Of a stretch of 64,000 nucleotides of DNA, positions 1-8,763 are shown in pieces. Both the position numbers and the translations under genes were made by a program. Below the pieces are notes generated by a model. The model searched no databases. It worked only from the letters and a program-made list of their open reading frames with translations, and was not told the origin of the DNA. The stretch's first letter is position 1. Each line of letters begins with the position of its first letter. Origin of the DNA: Lentisphaera marina (GTDB taxonomy: Bacteria; Verrucomicrobiota; Lentisphaeria; Lentisphaerales; Lentisphaeraceae); contig NZ_JAQZZL010000001.1 of assembly GCF_028745505.1 (NCBI RefSeq), forward strand, positions 1 to 64,000, written 5' to 3'.

Positions 1-843
1 CATCTCGCCTGCTTCATACTTTTCTTTTCAATAAACCTCACACCATTTGCCCGTCGATGGCTGACAAACCTCGCTGGGAAGGGGACAGAGTCCCTAGACT
101 GCCTATATAAGTTCATCTAACCCATCCACTCATGCAATACGCGATGGCAGCCGCACTCGCTCTTAAACACCTCCACCACTTCCGAACGAAACATCCTCAC
201 ATCGTGGTGCCAAGTTGCCGTACTAAAGTACTTATTCATAAAAATAGCTTACAAATTCAATTTAATTTATAGCGACCTTCTCGCCTAAGCTTTGCGGAGT
301 ACGCAAAGCCCTGCTCTATTAAAGTATTGATATTTACTTGGAGGTAGGAGTCACTCACACAAAACAGTCCCCACTATTTTTACAAAAGTGCTTTTTCCAC
401 TTTTGATGCGGAGCCTGCCTAGCTAAAGGGCACTTAAAAAACAGCTTTTATTTTTTAGTATAAAAATGGTATTTTTGCCTTTGTATTTAGACGACACATT
501 ATAATGTCCATCAGTAAACTCCGGATTATTCGACCCATTTTAGTCGATTTCCTCCAGTTCTCTTACAGAGAAACCGGGGTTATTCGACTAAACTCATTTA
601 AAATTTGAATTATGAATTTCATATAATTATCCAACCTCATTCCAGCTAATCCGGAATAGCGACAAAATTCCACAGCTAAAATGTCGCTTTGTTACAAGCC
701 TCTATTTACAATCATTACTACAATTATTATACTTGACTTAGATATCACTATGTAACAAAGGAGCCAGACCAGACAATGTTAACAACACACACACTCAAAA
801 ACCACAAAAATATCCCAAGCGATATTTAGTCTACTAATACCAT
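1..843. other. AT-rich gene-poor left edge with small palindromes
   Basis: I find no convincing gene. A 40-codon minus-strand frame (117-239) matches nothing I know. Several perfect inverted repeats are visible: GGGAC/GTCCC (82-86 / 90-94), GCTTTGCG/CGCAAAGC (289-296 / 302-309), CTTTGTTACA/TGTAACAAAG (687-696 / 751-760) and AAATATC/GATATTT (808-814 / 821-827). The motif CCGG followed by TTATTCGAC occurs twice around 510-590. The stretch looks like decayed accessory DNA continuing into the repeat array that starts at 844. A coding gene could lie just beyond the left edge. Confidence 0.5.
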
Positions 844-1132
844 GTTCTGTAGGAATAATAAAAAATAATTTTTGAGTAAAACGAATCTTACAAAACAAAT
901 CTCCAAAGACTCAAGAATTGATCGATCATTACAAGAAAATACGAAACATAAATCAATCTCATTAAAGTAAACTACCTATTCTACAAAACGCAGTTTTACT
1001 CTGTGTAGATGCGAAGTCAGCAATTTATCAAAAATAAACGCAATTCATTCCTCAAAACAATCTGAGTAAATGCGAAGTCAGCAAATAGAATTAGTCTTAT
1101 AGAAATGAAAAATAACAAAATACAGAACCAAA
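844..1132 (+). repeat. Long direct repeat, copy 1 (cassette-like unit without ORF)
   Basis: About 289 bp that recur almost identically at 1501-1791 (offset 657). The differences I see are a couple of substitutions or 1-bp indels. The unit starts at GTTCTGT and ends in the AACC that begins the following imperfect palindrome. It contains no ORF of useful length. Inside it, a motif of the type TGCGAAGTCAGCAA occurs twice about 64 bp apart. Confidence 0.85.
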
Positions 1133-1202
1133 AAATCGAACTGATATTTTCGTTTTGAATCAAATTTCAAATAGAAAATACAGCTCATTTAGATCGTTAG
1201 AA
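1127..1202 (+). other. attC-like imperfect palindrome 1
   Basis: Starts with AACC, ends with GTTAGAA, and contains GAACTGATATTTTC facing GAAAATACAGCTC. The two arms pair except for one extra base and one mismatch (G:T wobble possible). An imperfect stem with unpaired extra bases, between a left AAC and a right GTT triplet, is the layout of integron attC recombination sites. The outer seven-base cores do not fully fit RYYYAAC/GTTRRRY, so this is an inference. A near-identical element lies at 1431-1507. Confidence 0.35.
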
Positions 1203-1430
1203 TGGAAAATGGAATAGTAAATCTAGAATGAATTGTTACTGACAAAGCAAATCACTTTATTCTTGGAATCACAGAATTAAGCTGACTAAATGCAGAGTCA
1301 ACAATTCACCAAACTTAAACGCAAATCATCACTCAAAACAAAAGAAGTAAATGCGGAATCAGCAATTGATCGAATCATCTGTTTTATCCCTGATTTGGCT
1401 ACTTATCAACAATCAAAATGGACAAATTCT

Positions 1431-1507
1431 AACCAAAAAATCGAACTGATATTTTCGTTTTGAATCACATTTCAAATAGAAAATACAGCTCATTTAAGTC
1501 GTTCTGT
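1431..1507 (+). other. attC-like imperfect palindrome 2
   Basis: Near-copy of the element at 1127-1202: AACC, the same GAACTGATATTTTC arm, a GAAAATACAGCTC arm, then GTTCTGT. The GTTCTGT is exactly where the second long direct repeat starts. The preceding bases TTCTAAC approach the RYYYAAC core of an integron attC site. Function is inferred from layout only. Confidence 0.35.
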
Positions 1508-1791
1508 AGGAATAATAAAAAATAATTTTTGAGTTAAACGAATCTTACAAAACAAATCTCCAAAGACTCAATAATTGATCGATCATTACAAGAAAATACG
1601 AAACATAAATCAATCTCATTAAAGTAAACTACCTATTCTACAAAACGCAGTTTTACTCTGTGTAGATGCGAAGTCAGCAATTTATCAAAAATAAACGCAA
1701 TTCATTCCTCAAAACAATCTGAGTAAATGCGAAGTCAGCAAATAGAATGTAGTCTTATAGAAATGAAAAATAACAAAATACAGAACCAAAA
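1501..1791 (+). repeat. Long direct repeat, copy 2 (cassette-like unit without ORF)
   Basis: Second copy of the 289-bp unit at 844-1132. Its left edge coincides with the GTTCTGT at the end of the upstream palindrome, and its right edge with the AACC starting the next one (1783-1846). That is the pattern expected if whole units, edge to edge, were duplicated. Confidence 0.85.
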
Positions 1792-1846
1792 GCTGGAAGG
1801 AAGATTTTCGCTAAGGCTCAAATCTCCCTCAGCTTAGACGTTAGGT
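1783..1846 (+). other. attC-like imperfect palindrome 3, ending GTTAGGT
   Basis: Arms AAGCTG...AGATTT (1790-1807) face AAATCT...CAGCTT (1820-1835), with a lopsided internal loop. The site ends in GTTAGGT (1840-1846), which fits the integron GTTRRRY core exactly. A short ORF starts 12 bp further on, as in integron gene cassettes. The complementary core ACCTAAC occurs at 2199-2205, after that ORF. Confidence 0.4.
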
Positions 1847-1857
1847 AAGAATAAAAA

Positions 1858-2055
1858 ATGAAAAAGCTAAACTTCAGGTCAACAGAAGGTCTTATAATAA
1901 TTGCGATAGTAGGCATTTCTATGGCCATATATTTACCTATAGCAAAAAGACTTATAAACAGTGAATATCATTATATTAATTATATTATTTGGGGGATAGC
2001 TGCGATATTTTTAATTAAAGGAATCAAAACAGATTATGACGAAAGACCCAAATAG
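1858..2055 (+). CDS. Small two-helix membrane protein, unknown function
   Basis: A 65-residue protein. Residues about 11-29 (GLIIIAIVGISMAIYLPIA) and 40-54 (INYIIWGIAAIFLIK) are hydrophobic, so two membrane segments with a short loop are likely, and the tail is charged. I do not recognise the family. The start lies 12 bp after the GTTAGGT core of an attC-like palindrome, and an inverted core ACCTAAC follows 144 bp after the stop, so the gene sits like the cargo of an integron-type cassette. There is no strong Shine-Dalgarno motif, which is also common for such cargo. It could be a chance ORF, but the composition (Lys/Arg-flanked helices) looks real. Confidence 0.5.
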   Translation: MKKLNFRSTEGLIIIAIVGISMAIYLPIAKRLINSEYHYINYIIWGIAAIFLIKGIKTDYDERPK

Positions 2056-2198
2056 AGCTACCTCTAAAGAGAATTTATAATATAGGTACGTGTATCATTA
2101 TTAAACTGAATAACCAAATCACTATCTATGCTATGACAACCCAGTTTTTATAACTCAAAGGTTGACTAAATGGGTAACAGTCAAACAAAAAAAACAAT

Positions 2199-2251
2199 AC
2201 CTAACCAACGGATCGAACTGATATTTTTCACTCTGTGACATGTATTAGTTC
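2199..2251 (+). other. attC-like imperfect palindrome 4, starting ACCTAAC
   Basis: ACCTAAC (2199-2205) fits the integron RYYYAAC core and is the exact complement of the GTTAGGT at 1840-1846. It is followed by ATCGAACTGATATTTTTC, shared with palindromes 1 and 2, and then by TATTAGTTC (2243-2251), which pairs with GAACTGATA (2215-2223) with one G:T pair. No clear right-hand GTTRRRY follows, so the right end may be degraded. Confidence 0.35.
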
Positions 2252-2348
2252 TACTAAGATATATCGTGATGATCCTAGGCTTTAGAGGACACATTAAAAA
2301 AGAAAATATTTATACGGCTATTAAGGAACTTAGAGAAAGGTCAAAGAT

Positions 2349-2543
2349 ATGGATACAAAAAATATTTTATCAAGTAAGTGGACAGCCCAAGAGGTTGAAA
2401 ATAAACGTAAGCATTTTGAAGTTGTTTCATTTAACAACAAAGAGAAAAGTGTTTATTTAAAGCCAATCCTCAAAGGGAAAAGTCAGCTAGTTACATTAGA
2501 AGAGCTCTTCAAGGAAGAAAAGTGGAAGGCTGGCTGGCATTAG
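2349..2543 (+). CDS. TIGR02450/DUF2389-type small Trp-rich protein
   Basis: A 64-residue protein with the layout of the short Trp-rich family TIGR02450 (DUF2389). It has SSKWTA near the N-terminus, KRKHFEVV around residues 20-27, a middle block with conserved leucines (LKPILKGKSQLVTLEELF), and a C-terminal W...GW (KWKAGW). The family's function is unknown; members are common in marine bacteria. AAAGG lies 9 bases ahead of the ATG. An overlapping frame starting at 2266 is rejected because this frame carries the family motifs. Terminator-like hairpins follow at 2615-2699. Confidence 0.75.
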   Translation: MDTKNILSSKWTAQEVENKRKHFEVVSFNNKEKSVYLKPILKGKSQLVTLEELFKEEKWKAGWH

Positions 2544-2614
2544 ATTTGAAAATTCTAAGTAAAATCTAATCATCTCAAAAAATTACGATTATCTAGTTAA
2601 GTATGCATTTAGGT

Positions 2615-2699
2615 CTATGCGTCACTCCTTTATAGAAGAACTATCAAACTATACGCATAGTCTAAGTTATGCTCAGTGTCTTCGACACTGCCTTTTTCT
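2615..2699 (+). terminator. Palindrome plus hairpin and T-tract after the small Trp-rich gene
   Basis: CTATGCGT (2615-2622) faces ACGCATAG (2653-2660) within a longer imperfect palindrome running to about 2671. A compact hairpin CAGTGTC-TTC-GACACTG (2674-2690) is followed by a T-rich tract. The second hairpin is a good rho-independent terminator for rightward transcription. Confidence 0.6.
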
Positions 2700-2730
2700 T
2701 CACTTCCCAACAGAACTTAGACAAAACAAA

Positions 2731-2760
2731 AAAGCACTCGCCAAGGCGAGTGCTTTTTTA
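2731..2760 (-). terminator. Bidirectional terminator downstream of cysN
   Basis: AAGCACTCGCC and GGCGAGTGCTT form a strong stem flanked by an A-tract on the left and a T-tract on the right. It can stop the leftward cysDN transcript, and also rightward transcription from the cassette region. Confidence 0.8.
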
Positions 2761-2777
2761 GTATTATGAGACTTAAC

Positions 2778-4208
2778 TTATTTAAGTTTACTGATGTCTA
2801 CACAATTCCAGTGTGGGTACTGTTCGCGAACATAAGCATTAAGTGTGAGCTCATCTTCGCTGAATTCACGACGAATTTCAGCTTCAGAAGAACTAAGAAC
2901 AGAGGCAACCATACCAGCAGCCATTGTTGTGTTACTTAAGCGGTCAATTACAATAAAAGCACCAGTTGAGCGACAAACTTTGTACTCATCAACTGCCATA
3001 GGCTCACTGAGGTTGATAACACAACGAGCGATTTCGTTGAGTTTCAAAGAATCTACCGATTGATGTTCCCAAGTGTTCACATCTGTTCTGTACTCAATAT
3101 GACTCACTGTACCTGCCACAGTTTTTGTACCTACTTTGAAGTAGTACTCGCGACCTGGCTCAAGATCTTTTTCAGCCATCCAAACGAGGTCAGCAGTGAA
3201 AGAGTTACTTACAGCTGGTTGATCATCTTTTTTCACGATCATATTACCGCGACTGATGTCAATCTCATCTTCGGTTGTCAAAGTTACTGCTTGACCAGCA
3301 AAACCTGTCTCTTGCTCACCATCATAAGTCACGATGCTTTTGATTTTACTTGTCATACCAGAAGGAAGTGAGACAATCTCATCACCTGGCTTAATTTCGC
3401 CAGAAGAAATCGTACCGCAGAAACCACGGAAGTTTAAGTTCGGACGATTGACGTATTGAACTGGGAAACGGAAGTTTTCGAAATTTTTGTCTTCAGAAAT
3501 TTTTACTGTTTCAAGCACTTCCATGAGTGATTGACCAGAGTACCAAGGAGTTTTCTCACTCTTGTTAACAACGTTATCACCCTTGAGCGCAGACATTGGA
3601 ACGTAAATTGGATCTTCAATACCAAGCTCATTAGCAATCACTTTGTAGTCAGTAACTATCTTATCATAAACATCTTCATTGAAAGCCTTGCCATCAATCT
3701 CGATATCCATTTTATTTACTGCAATCACCACGTGCTTAATACCGAGAAGTGATACAATATAACTGTGACGTCTAGTTTGAGTTTGGATGCCATGACGTGC
3801 ATCAATCAAAATAATCGCTAAATCACAAGTTGAAGCGCCCGTTGCCATATTACGAGTATACTGCTCGTGGCCAGGAGTGTCGGCAATAATGAATTTGCGG
3901 TTATTCGTAGAGAAGTAACGGTAAGCCACATCAATAGTAATACCTTGCTCACGCTCGGCTTGAAGCCCGTCAGTAAGTAAAGCTAAGTCAAACTCTTCAT
4001 TAGTTGTGTTGTATTTACTAGAATCTTTTTGGATAGCGCTTAACTGATCCTCGTAGATCATCTTTGAATCGTAAAGTAAACGACCGATAAGAGTCGATTT
4101 ACCATCATCTACACTACCACATGTTAAAAAGCGAAGAAGCTCTTTATTTTCATGCTCTTTAAGGTAAGCGAAAATATCTTCTGCTATAAGATCTGAACTA
4201 TGTGACAT
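2778..4208 (-). CDS. cysN: Sulfate adenylyltransferase subunit 1 (GTPase)
   Basis: GTP-hydrolysing subunit of ATP sulfurylase, which with CysD converts sulfate and ATP to adenosine phosphosulfate. It has 476 residues, the usual length for CysN without a fused CysC kinase. G-domain motifs are intact: GSVDDGKS at 31-38 (P-loop), DTPGH at 110-114 and NKMD at 165-168, followed by elongation-factor-like beta-barrel domains. Its ATG overlaps the cysD stop codon (TAATG), so the two are translationally coupled. No cysC, cysH or cysIJ is nearby. Confidence 0.95.
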   Translation of the reverse strand: MSHSSDLIAEDIFAYLKEHENKELLRFLTCGSVDDGKSTLIGRLLYDSKMIYEDQLSAIQKDSSKYNTTNEEFDLALLTDGLQAEREQGITIDVAYRYFSTNNRKFIIADTPGHEQYTRNMATGASTCDLAIILIDARHGIQTQTRRHSYIVSLLGIKHVVIAVNKMDIEIDGKAFNEDVYDKIVTDYKVIANELGIEDPIYVPMSALKGDNVVNKSEKTPWYSGQSLMEVLETVKISEDKNFENFRFPVQYVNRPNLNFRGFCGTISSGEIKPGDEIVSLPSGMTSKIKSIVTYDGEQETGFAGQAVTLTTEDEIDISRGNMIVKKDDQPAVSNSFTADLVWMAEKDLEPGREYYFKVGTKTVAGTVSHIEYRTDVNTWEHQSVDSLKLNEIARCVINLSEPMAVDEYKVCRSTGAFIVIDRLSNTTMAAGMVASVLSSSEAEIRREFSEDELTLNAYVREQYPHWNCVDISKLK

Positions 4209-5122
4209 TAGAAATATCCTTCGATTTTTTTCTTCTCCATGGAGCCCGATGAATCGCTATCAATAACGCGACCCTGTCTCTCGGAGGTTTTAGTGAGAAG
4301 CATTTCCTGAATAATTTCCGGAAGCGTTGCAGCTTCGGATTCAACTGCACCCGTAAGAGGGTAACAACCTAGAGTACGGAAACGAACGCTTTCCATTGTC
4401 GCTTGTTCGCCTGGTTCAAGCTCAAGGCGATCATCATCAACGAGAATCTTTACACCATCGCGCACAACAACTGGGCGAGGCTTAGAATAATAAAGTGGTA
4501 CAATTTCGATATTTTCGAGGTAGATGTACTGCCAGATATCCAACTCAGTCCAGTTGGACATAGGGAAGACGCGAATACTTTCGCCCTTGCGAACACGTGG
4601 GTTGTAGAGGTCCCAAAGTTCTGGACGCTGATTTTTTGGATCCCAACGGTGATTGCGGTCGCGAAAAGAGAATACACGCTCTTTGGCACGTGATTTTTCT
4701 TCATCGCGGCGAGCACCGCCGAAGGCAGCATCAAAACCGTAGATATCTAAAGCTTTCTTTAAACCCTGAGTTTTCATGATATCAGTATGAACTGCACTAC
4801 CATGAACGAATGGGTTGATATTCATTTCAAGACCCTCTGGGTTCTTGTAAACGATTAAGTCGAGATCTTTTTTCTTGGCAAACTCATCACGAAATTCGAT
4901 CATTTCTTTGAATTTCCAGTTGGTATCAACATGGAGAAGTTTAAAGGGGAGTTTTGCGGGATAAAAAGCCTTGAGAGCCAAATGAAGAAGAACTGATGAA
5001 TCCTTACCTACTGAGTAGAGCATAACAGGATTATCGAACTCAGCTGCAACTTCGCGGAAGATGTGAATACTTTCCGCTTCCAGCGCCTTCAAGTGAGTAA
5101 CGCGATGTTCAGGAAGTGACAT
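4208..5122 (-). CDS. cysD: Sulfate adenylyltransferase subunit 2
   Basis: Catalytic subunit of ATP sulfurylase (sulfate activation, cytoplasm), partner of CysN. It has 304 residues, close to the roughly 302 of enterobacterial CysD. The PP-loop SVGKDS is at 37-42, with the PAPS-reductase-like fold motifs ([19 protein letters not shown]) in the middle. The C-terminus GYF is typical of CysD. It is the first gene of a two-gene operon with cysN, overlapping by one base at TAATG. Confidence 0.95.
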   Translation of the reverse strand: MSLPEHRVTHLKALEAESIHIFREVAAEFDNPVMLYSVGKDSSVLLHLALKAFYPAKLPFKLLHVDTNWKFKEMIEFRDEFAKKKDLDLIVYKNPEGLEMNINPFVHGSAVHTDIMKTQGLKKALDIYGFDAAFGGARRDEEKSRAKERVFSFRDRNHRWDPKNQRPELWDLYNPRVRKGESIRVFPMSNWTELDIWQYIYLENIEIVPLYYSKPRPVVVRDGVKILVDDDRLELEPGEQATMESVRFRTLGCYPLTGAVESEAATLPEIIQEMLLTKTSERQGRVIDSDSSGSMEKKKIEGYF

Positions 5123-5269
5123 GTGGGTTTCCTTAATATTATATCATATAAAAATTTAATCAGCCCAACTATTAACCAATCCATTAAAATTCCAAGTTAT
5201 GCTAAGGAAAAAGGCTTCAAAAACTCTCGTTTTCAAAGCCCCACAAAAAAGCTTTCAAAAGCCATGAGA

Positions 5270-8230
5270 TCAAGTACTTGCGTAAAAATCCTCGTCATCA
5301 TCTTCGTCGTCCTCGTCACCCCCAGCTCCCGCCAAGTAATCCAAGCGATCAAAAAGTGCACTCGCCTTTTCGACTCTAGCTCGCGCACCATGTACACAAA
5401 TATTGCCAGATTCATTGAGTTTATCGAACCAAGGCGCTAAAGCTTTTACGTCTTCCAAAGTACAATTCAACAAAGCATCGCGGCGTTCTTGCAGGATTTC
5501 GTTATCTATTCCCGCAATGTAGCGACTCATCATCACCCCTGCTTTTTGAGAAATTGTCATTGGCGAATCAATGCGACCAAAAGTACCAATGAAAATTTTA
5601 TCAAACTCAGCTTCGCTTAAATCGAGATTGCGAATAAAGTCGGCAATCCCCTTATAAACATCAAGGGTTTCTTCCAAGTTTGGATCACGATATGAACAAA
5701 CATTGAGTACACCATCAAATTTTTCATAACTTAAAAAACAACCATAAGCGCCACCCTGGACGCGAACGCGCTCCCATAGATAACCAGTCGAAAGCAATTG
5801 ACTCAAGAGCGGGAAACGAGCATCATCTTGAAAGCCGTATTCTTGTAGATTCACACCTGTGCTCACATACTGGACCTGACCTTCTGTTGCTAGAGCCACA
5901 TTAGCCTTTTCGAGTTTAACTTGAGGCTGCACAGAGTTTTTCTCAAGCGTGCTTAAGCCCTTTGAAAAGAGTTCTAATTTCCCTAAACTTTGATCAATCG
6001 TCTCTTCTTCTCCAGTCAAACTCACAATGAGTCCTTGGCGGTTAAAAATCCGTTCTTTAAGTGCTAATAATTCACGACCCAAATCGCCACTCTCTATTCG
6101 CTCCAAGCAGGAGTGTAAAAATTTCAAAAAGCTTGGTCCACTTACTTTTTCATCTAAATAATCGGCCTCATTAATACCGCTATTTAGAATAAGTCGAGAT
6201 ATCCATTCTCCACCTTTCACAAAAGAAGACTGAACTTTAGATATTTGCTGAGTTAGCAATTCATTGAGTCGCTTTGAATCAGAAAAATCCAAATCACTAA
6301 TCACTTCATTTAATAAGGTCAAGAATTCATCTTCGCGAGCATGCATGACTTTCGCAGAAATAAATAGGCTGCGCTTATGCTCTCCCACCAAATTATTCGG
6401 CAAACTAAAGTAGGCTCCTACTCCGCCTGTACACGAGGCCAACTCCGTCGTCAGCTCTTCAAAACCCTTATTAGCTGTACCACATGTCAAGCAAGCCAAG
6501 GCAAACAACTTCGCCATGGGTAGTTCTTCTACTGAAAAATCATCTAAATTAAAGGCCCACTTAATGTACTGAATGCCACCAGAATTTTGCGGACACCGCA
6601 AATACTCCACTCCCCCGACCTCTTTCACATCATAGGGAATTTTATTAATTTCGCGACGTAAATCTTTTCGCGAGAGCTGGGGAATGGTCGCCAAATCTTC
6701 TTCAGTATCGGCGGCAGCTTGCGCCTTCAAGAGCTTACTAGCCTCAGTTTTCAAAGATTCTTTTTCTTGCTCACTGAAGCTCGACCAAGCTTTATTAATC
6801 CTTTGCTGCTCTTCTTCTACTTCTTTAGCCCCCAAATGTTCATCTGGTGCACAAACCAATGTCACTCGATGAGAATTTTTAATGAAATATTTTTCAATGA
6901 GTTGCTCTAAGTAATCACCCTCCGCAATCGACTTCTTCAATTGCTCTAAATGCTTTTCGTAATAAAAGCGTTCTAAGGGATCATAATCATAATTCCAAGA
7001 AGAAATTGCATTCAGTGCATAAACGACACCTTTGGGTGTGGAGCCATAATTCGCTTCCCGCAAACGAAATTCAATTGAGTTAATAGCCGCATCAATATGC
7101 TCTTGCTGAATACCATTCTCCACTAAATCTTTAAAGACAGTATCCACTAAAGCTATGAATTCATCGCGCTTATCTTCTTCACTATCTCGAATGCCCACGG
7201 TCCAGCTCAACTGTAGTGCTTGGTCACTAATGCCATAACCAATAACATCGCTACCAAGCCCCGAACTATTTAATGCCTTACGCAAGGGTGATGCAGATGT
7301 CCCCGTGAGTACATGTTCCAAAACCTGTAAACCCATGAGTTCATCCGATTCACCACTTGGGCAAAGCAGATAAGCCATAGCGAGAAAAGTTTGCTTAGAA
7401 TCCTCTTTTACTGGCGCTGAAGCATAAGTAATCCTTGCTTTACGCTCTTTTGCAAAAGGCACCTGAAACAAAGAATCTTGATTTTTATTTTCTAATTTAC
7501 TGAATTGCTTAAAGTAGTCATTATGTAGCTGCTCTAAGCAGCGTTCTTCATCAACATCACCGTAAATCACTGTCCAAGAATTACTGGGATGATATTTATC
7601 CTTATGGAAGTCACAATACTCCTCATAAGATAAAGAGGGAATAGCAGAAGGCTTACCACCCGAATCGAAACGATAAGCAGTATCCGGACAAAGCTGGGCA
7701 TCCAACTCTTGAAACAAAATACTTTCCGGAGAAGAATAAACCCCCTTCATTTCGTTGTAGACGACGCCTTTATAATAAGGAGTAGAGTTTTCATCACATT
7801 CATAATGCCAGCCCTCTTGTAAAAACGCCCCTTTTTCGAGCTTTGGAAAAAACACACTATCTAGATAAACATCCATCAAGTTATGAAAGTCCTCATCATT
7901 GCAACTGGCAATGGGATAGACTGTTTTATCAGGGTAAGTCATCGCATTTAAAAAAGTATTCAAACTGCCCTTCATTAATTCAACAAAGGGTTCTTTAACG
8001 GGATACTTGCGCGATCCGCACAATACAGAGTGTTCCATTATATGAGCCACACCATTATCACTACTTGGAGCCGTTCGAAAACCAATACAAAAGGCTTTGT
8101 TATCGTCATCGTTCTTTAAAAACAGTACCTTCGCACCACTCTGGGGATGTTCATAAACCTTTGCATCACTCGCAATTTCATTGATATATGTATGACTCTT
8201 TTCTTGGTAAAACTGACTATTAATTGACAT
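5270..8230 (-). CDS. M16C family zinc metallopeptidase (presequence-protease-like)
   Basis: 986-residue peptidase of the M16C subfamily, which includes presequence protease PreP and bacterial homologues. Such enzymes degrade peptides inside a closed two-half chamber. The inverted zinc motif HIMEH is at 63-67, and a downstream acidic region (VYNEMKGVYSSPE) supplies the third ligand. The M16C-associated middle domain and the C-terminal inactive half (GGAYGCFLSYEKFDGVL) are present, and the length is standard. No signal peptide is seen, so it is probably cytoplasmic. The C-terminus carries a very acidic tail (GGDEDDEDDDEDF). It stands alone, with a 530-bp divergent region shared with nrdA. Confidence 0.9.
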   Translation of the reverse strand: MSINSQFYQEKSHTYINEIASDAKVYEHPQSGAKVLFLKNDDDNKAFCIGFRTAPSSDNGVAHIMEHSVLCGSRKYPVKEPFVELMKGSLNTFLNAMTYPDKTVYPIASCNDEDFHNLMDVYLDSVFFPKLEKGAFLQEGWHYECDENSTPYYKGVVYNEMKGVYSSPESILFQELDAQLCPDTAYRFDSGGKPSAIPSLSYEEYCDFHKDKYHPSNSWTVIYGDVDEERCLEQLHNDYFKQFSKLENKNQDSLFQVPFAKERKARITYASAPVKEDSKQTFLAMAYLLCPSGESDELMGLQVLEHVLTGTSASPLRKALNSSGLGSDVIGYGISDQALQLSWTVGIRDSEEDKRDEFIALVDTVFKDLVENGIQQEHIDAAINSIEFRLREANYGSTPKGVVYALNAISSWNYDYDPLERFYYEKHLEQLKKSIAEGDYLEQLIEKYFIKNSHRVTLVCAPDEHLGAKEVEEEQQRINKAWSSFSEQEKESLKTEASKLLKAQAAADTEEDLATIPQLSRKDLRREINKIPYDVKEVGGVEYLRCPQNSGGIQYIKWAFNLDDFSVEELPMAKLFALACLTCGTANKGFEELTTELASCTGGVGAYFSLPNNLVGEHKRSLFISAKVMHAREDEFLTLLNEVISDLDFSDSKRLNELLTQQISKVQSSFVKGGEWISRLILNSGINEADYLDEKVSGPSFLKFLHSCLERIESGDLGRELLALKERIFNRQGLIVSLTGEEETIDQSLGKLELFSKGLSTLEKNSVQPQVKLEKANVALATEGQVQYVSTGVNLQEYGFQDDARFPLLSQLLSTGYLWERVRVQGGAYGCFLSYEKFDGVLNVCSYRDPNLEETLDVYKGIADFIRNLDLSEAEFDKIFIGTFGRIDSPMTISQKAGVMMSRYIAGIDNEILQERRDALLNCTLEDVKALAPWFDKLNESGNICVHGARARVEKASALFDRLDYLAGAGGDEDDEDDDEDFYAST

Positions 8231-8456
8231 AAAATATGCTTATATTTATTAGTTATATTCGCTTGGCGCCTCAGCCTATTTGCTTAATTCTCAAAAACTT
8301 AGTCCTAATTTTAAATAATACTAGATAAGATTTTTTTTAGCTGATGCCTCAAAGCCCCATTTATGCAAGCCTAAAAATCACCAAAACTCAAAAAAACTTT
8401 AAGTTTTTATAGCTTTTTTATCATTTTGATAGTCCTAAAAGTCACCAGACCATGTC

Positions 8457-8505
8457 ACACTAGATCTAGTGTCTATTTTTGGGGCAACCACTAGATCTAG
8501 TGGTT
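8457..8505 (+). promoter_or_regulatory. Pair of NrdR-box-like operators upstream of nrdA
   Basis: Two perfect palindromes: ACACTAGATCTAGTGT (8457-8472) and the 20-bp AACCACTAGATCTAGTGGTT (8486-8505). Their centres are 31 bp apart, three helical turns. NrdR boxes are 16-bp palindromes of the type ACACWATATATWGTGT, found in pairs about 31-32 bp apart before ribonucleotide reductase operons. These differ only in the symmetric positions 7 and 10 (G/C for T/A), plus the outer bases of box 2. They lie just upstream of a promoter-like TTGACT (8543-8548) and CATGAT (8567-8572). No nrdR gene is in the window. Confidence 0.8.
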
Positions 8506-8542
8506 TTATTAAAATTTTGTTTTTTTTAGTTTTTACTAATCT

Positions 8543-8572
8543 TTGACTATTGACCATTTTTCAGAGCATGAT
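8543..8572 (+). promoter_or_regulatory. Candidate promoter of the nrd operon
   Basis: TTGACT (8543-8548), an 18-bp spacer and CATGAT (8567-8572) make a plausible sigma-70 promoter about 40 bp downstream of the NrdR-like boxes. It would leave a leader of about 185 nt before nrdA. The -10 match is moderate. Confidence 0.4.
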
Positions 8573-8763
8573 AAACTTAATTAGGGATGACTCAAATCGT
8601 CAACATTTCTTCATAACTTTTCATCGCGAAAATCCGTCGTCAGCACCGCCTGACTATGAAGTAGTTTTGTCTTAAAAAAGCCATTCGTACAGTAGAAATC
8701 AAGCACTTAAAAATAAACCGACTATTTTTTAATAGCCAAAAAAGAGAAGAGAGCATAGGAACC

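Noticed and set aside
117..239. 40-codon minus-strand ORF
   Set aside because: No family, no ribosome-binding site and located in a repeat-rich edge.
998..1740. CRISPR array
   Set aside because: The repeated motif is in three pairs with unequal spacing, the copies diverge, the sequences between pairs are themselves duplicated, and no cas gene is seen.
2266..2460. ORF overlapping the small Trp-rich gene
   Set aside because: The frame starting at 2349 carries the TIGR02450 motifs and a better ribosome-binding site; the other frame has no support.
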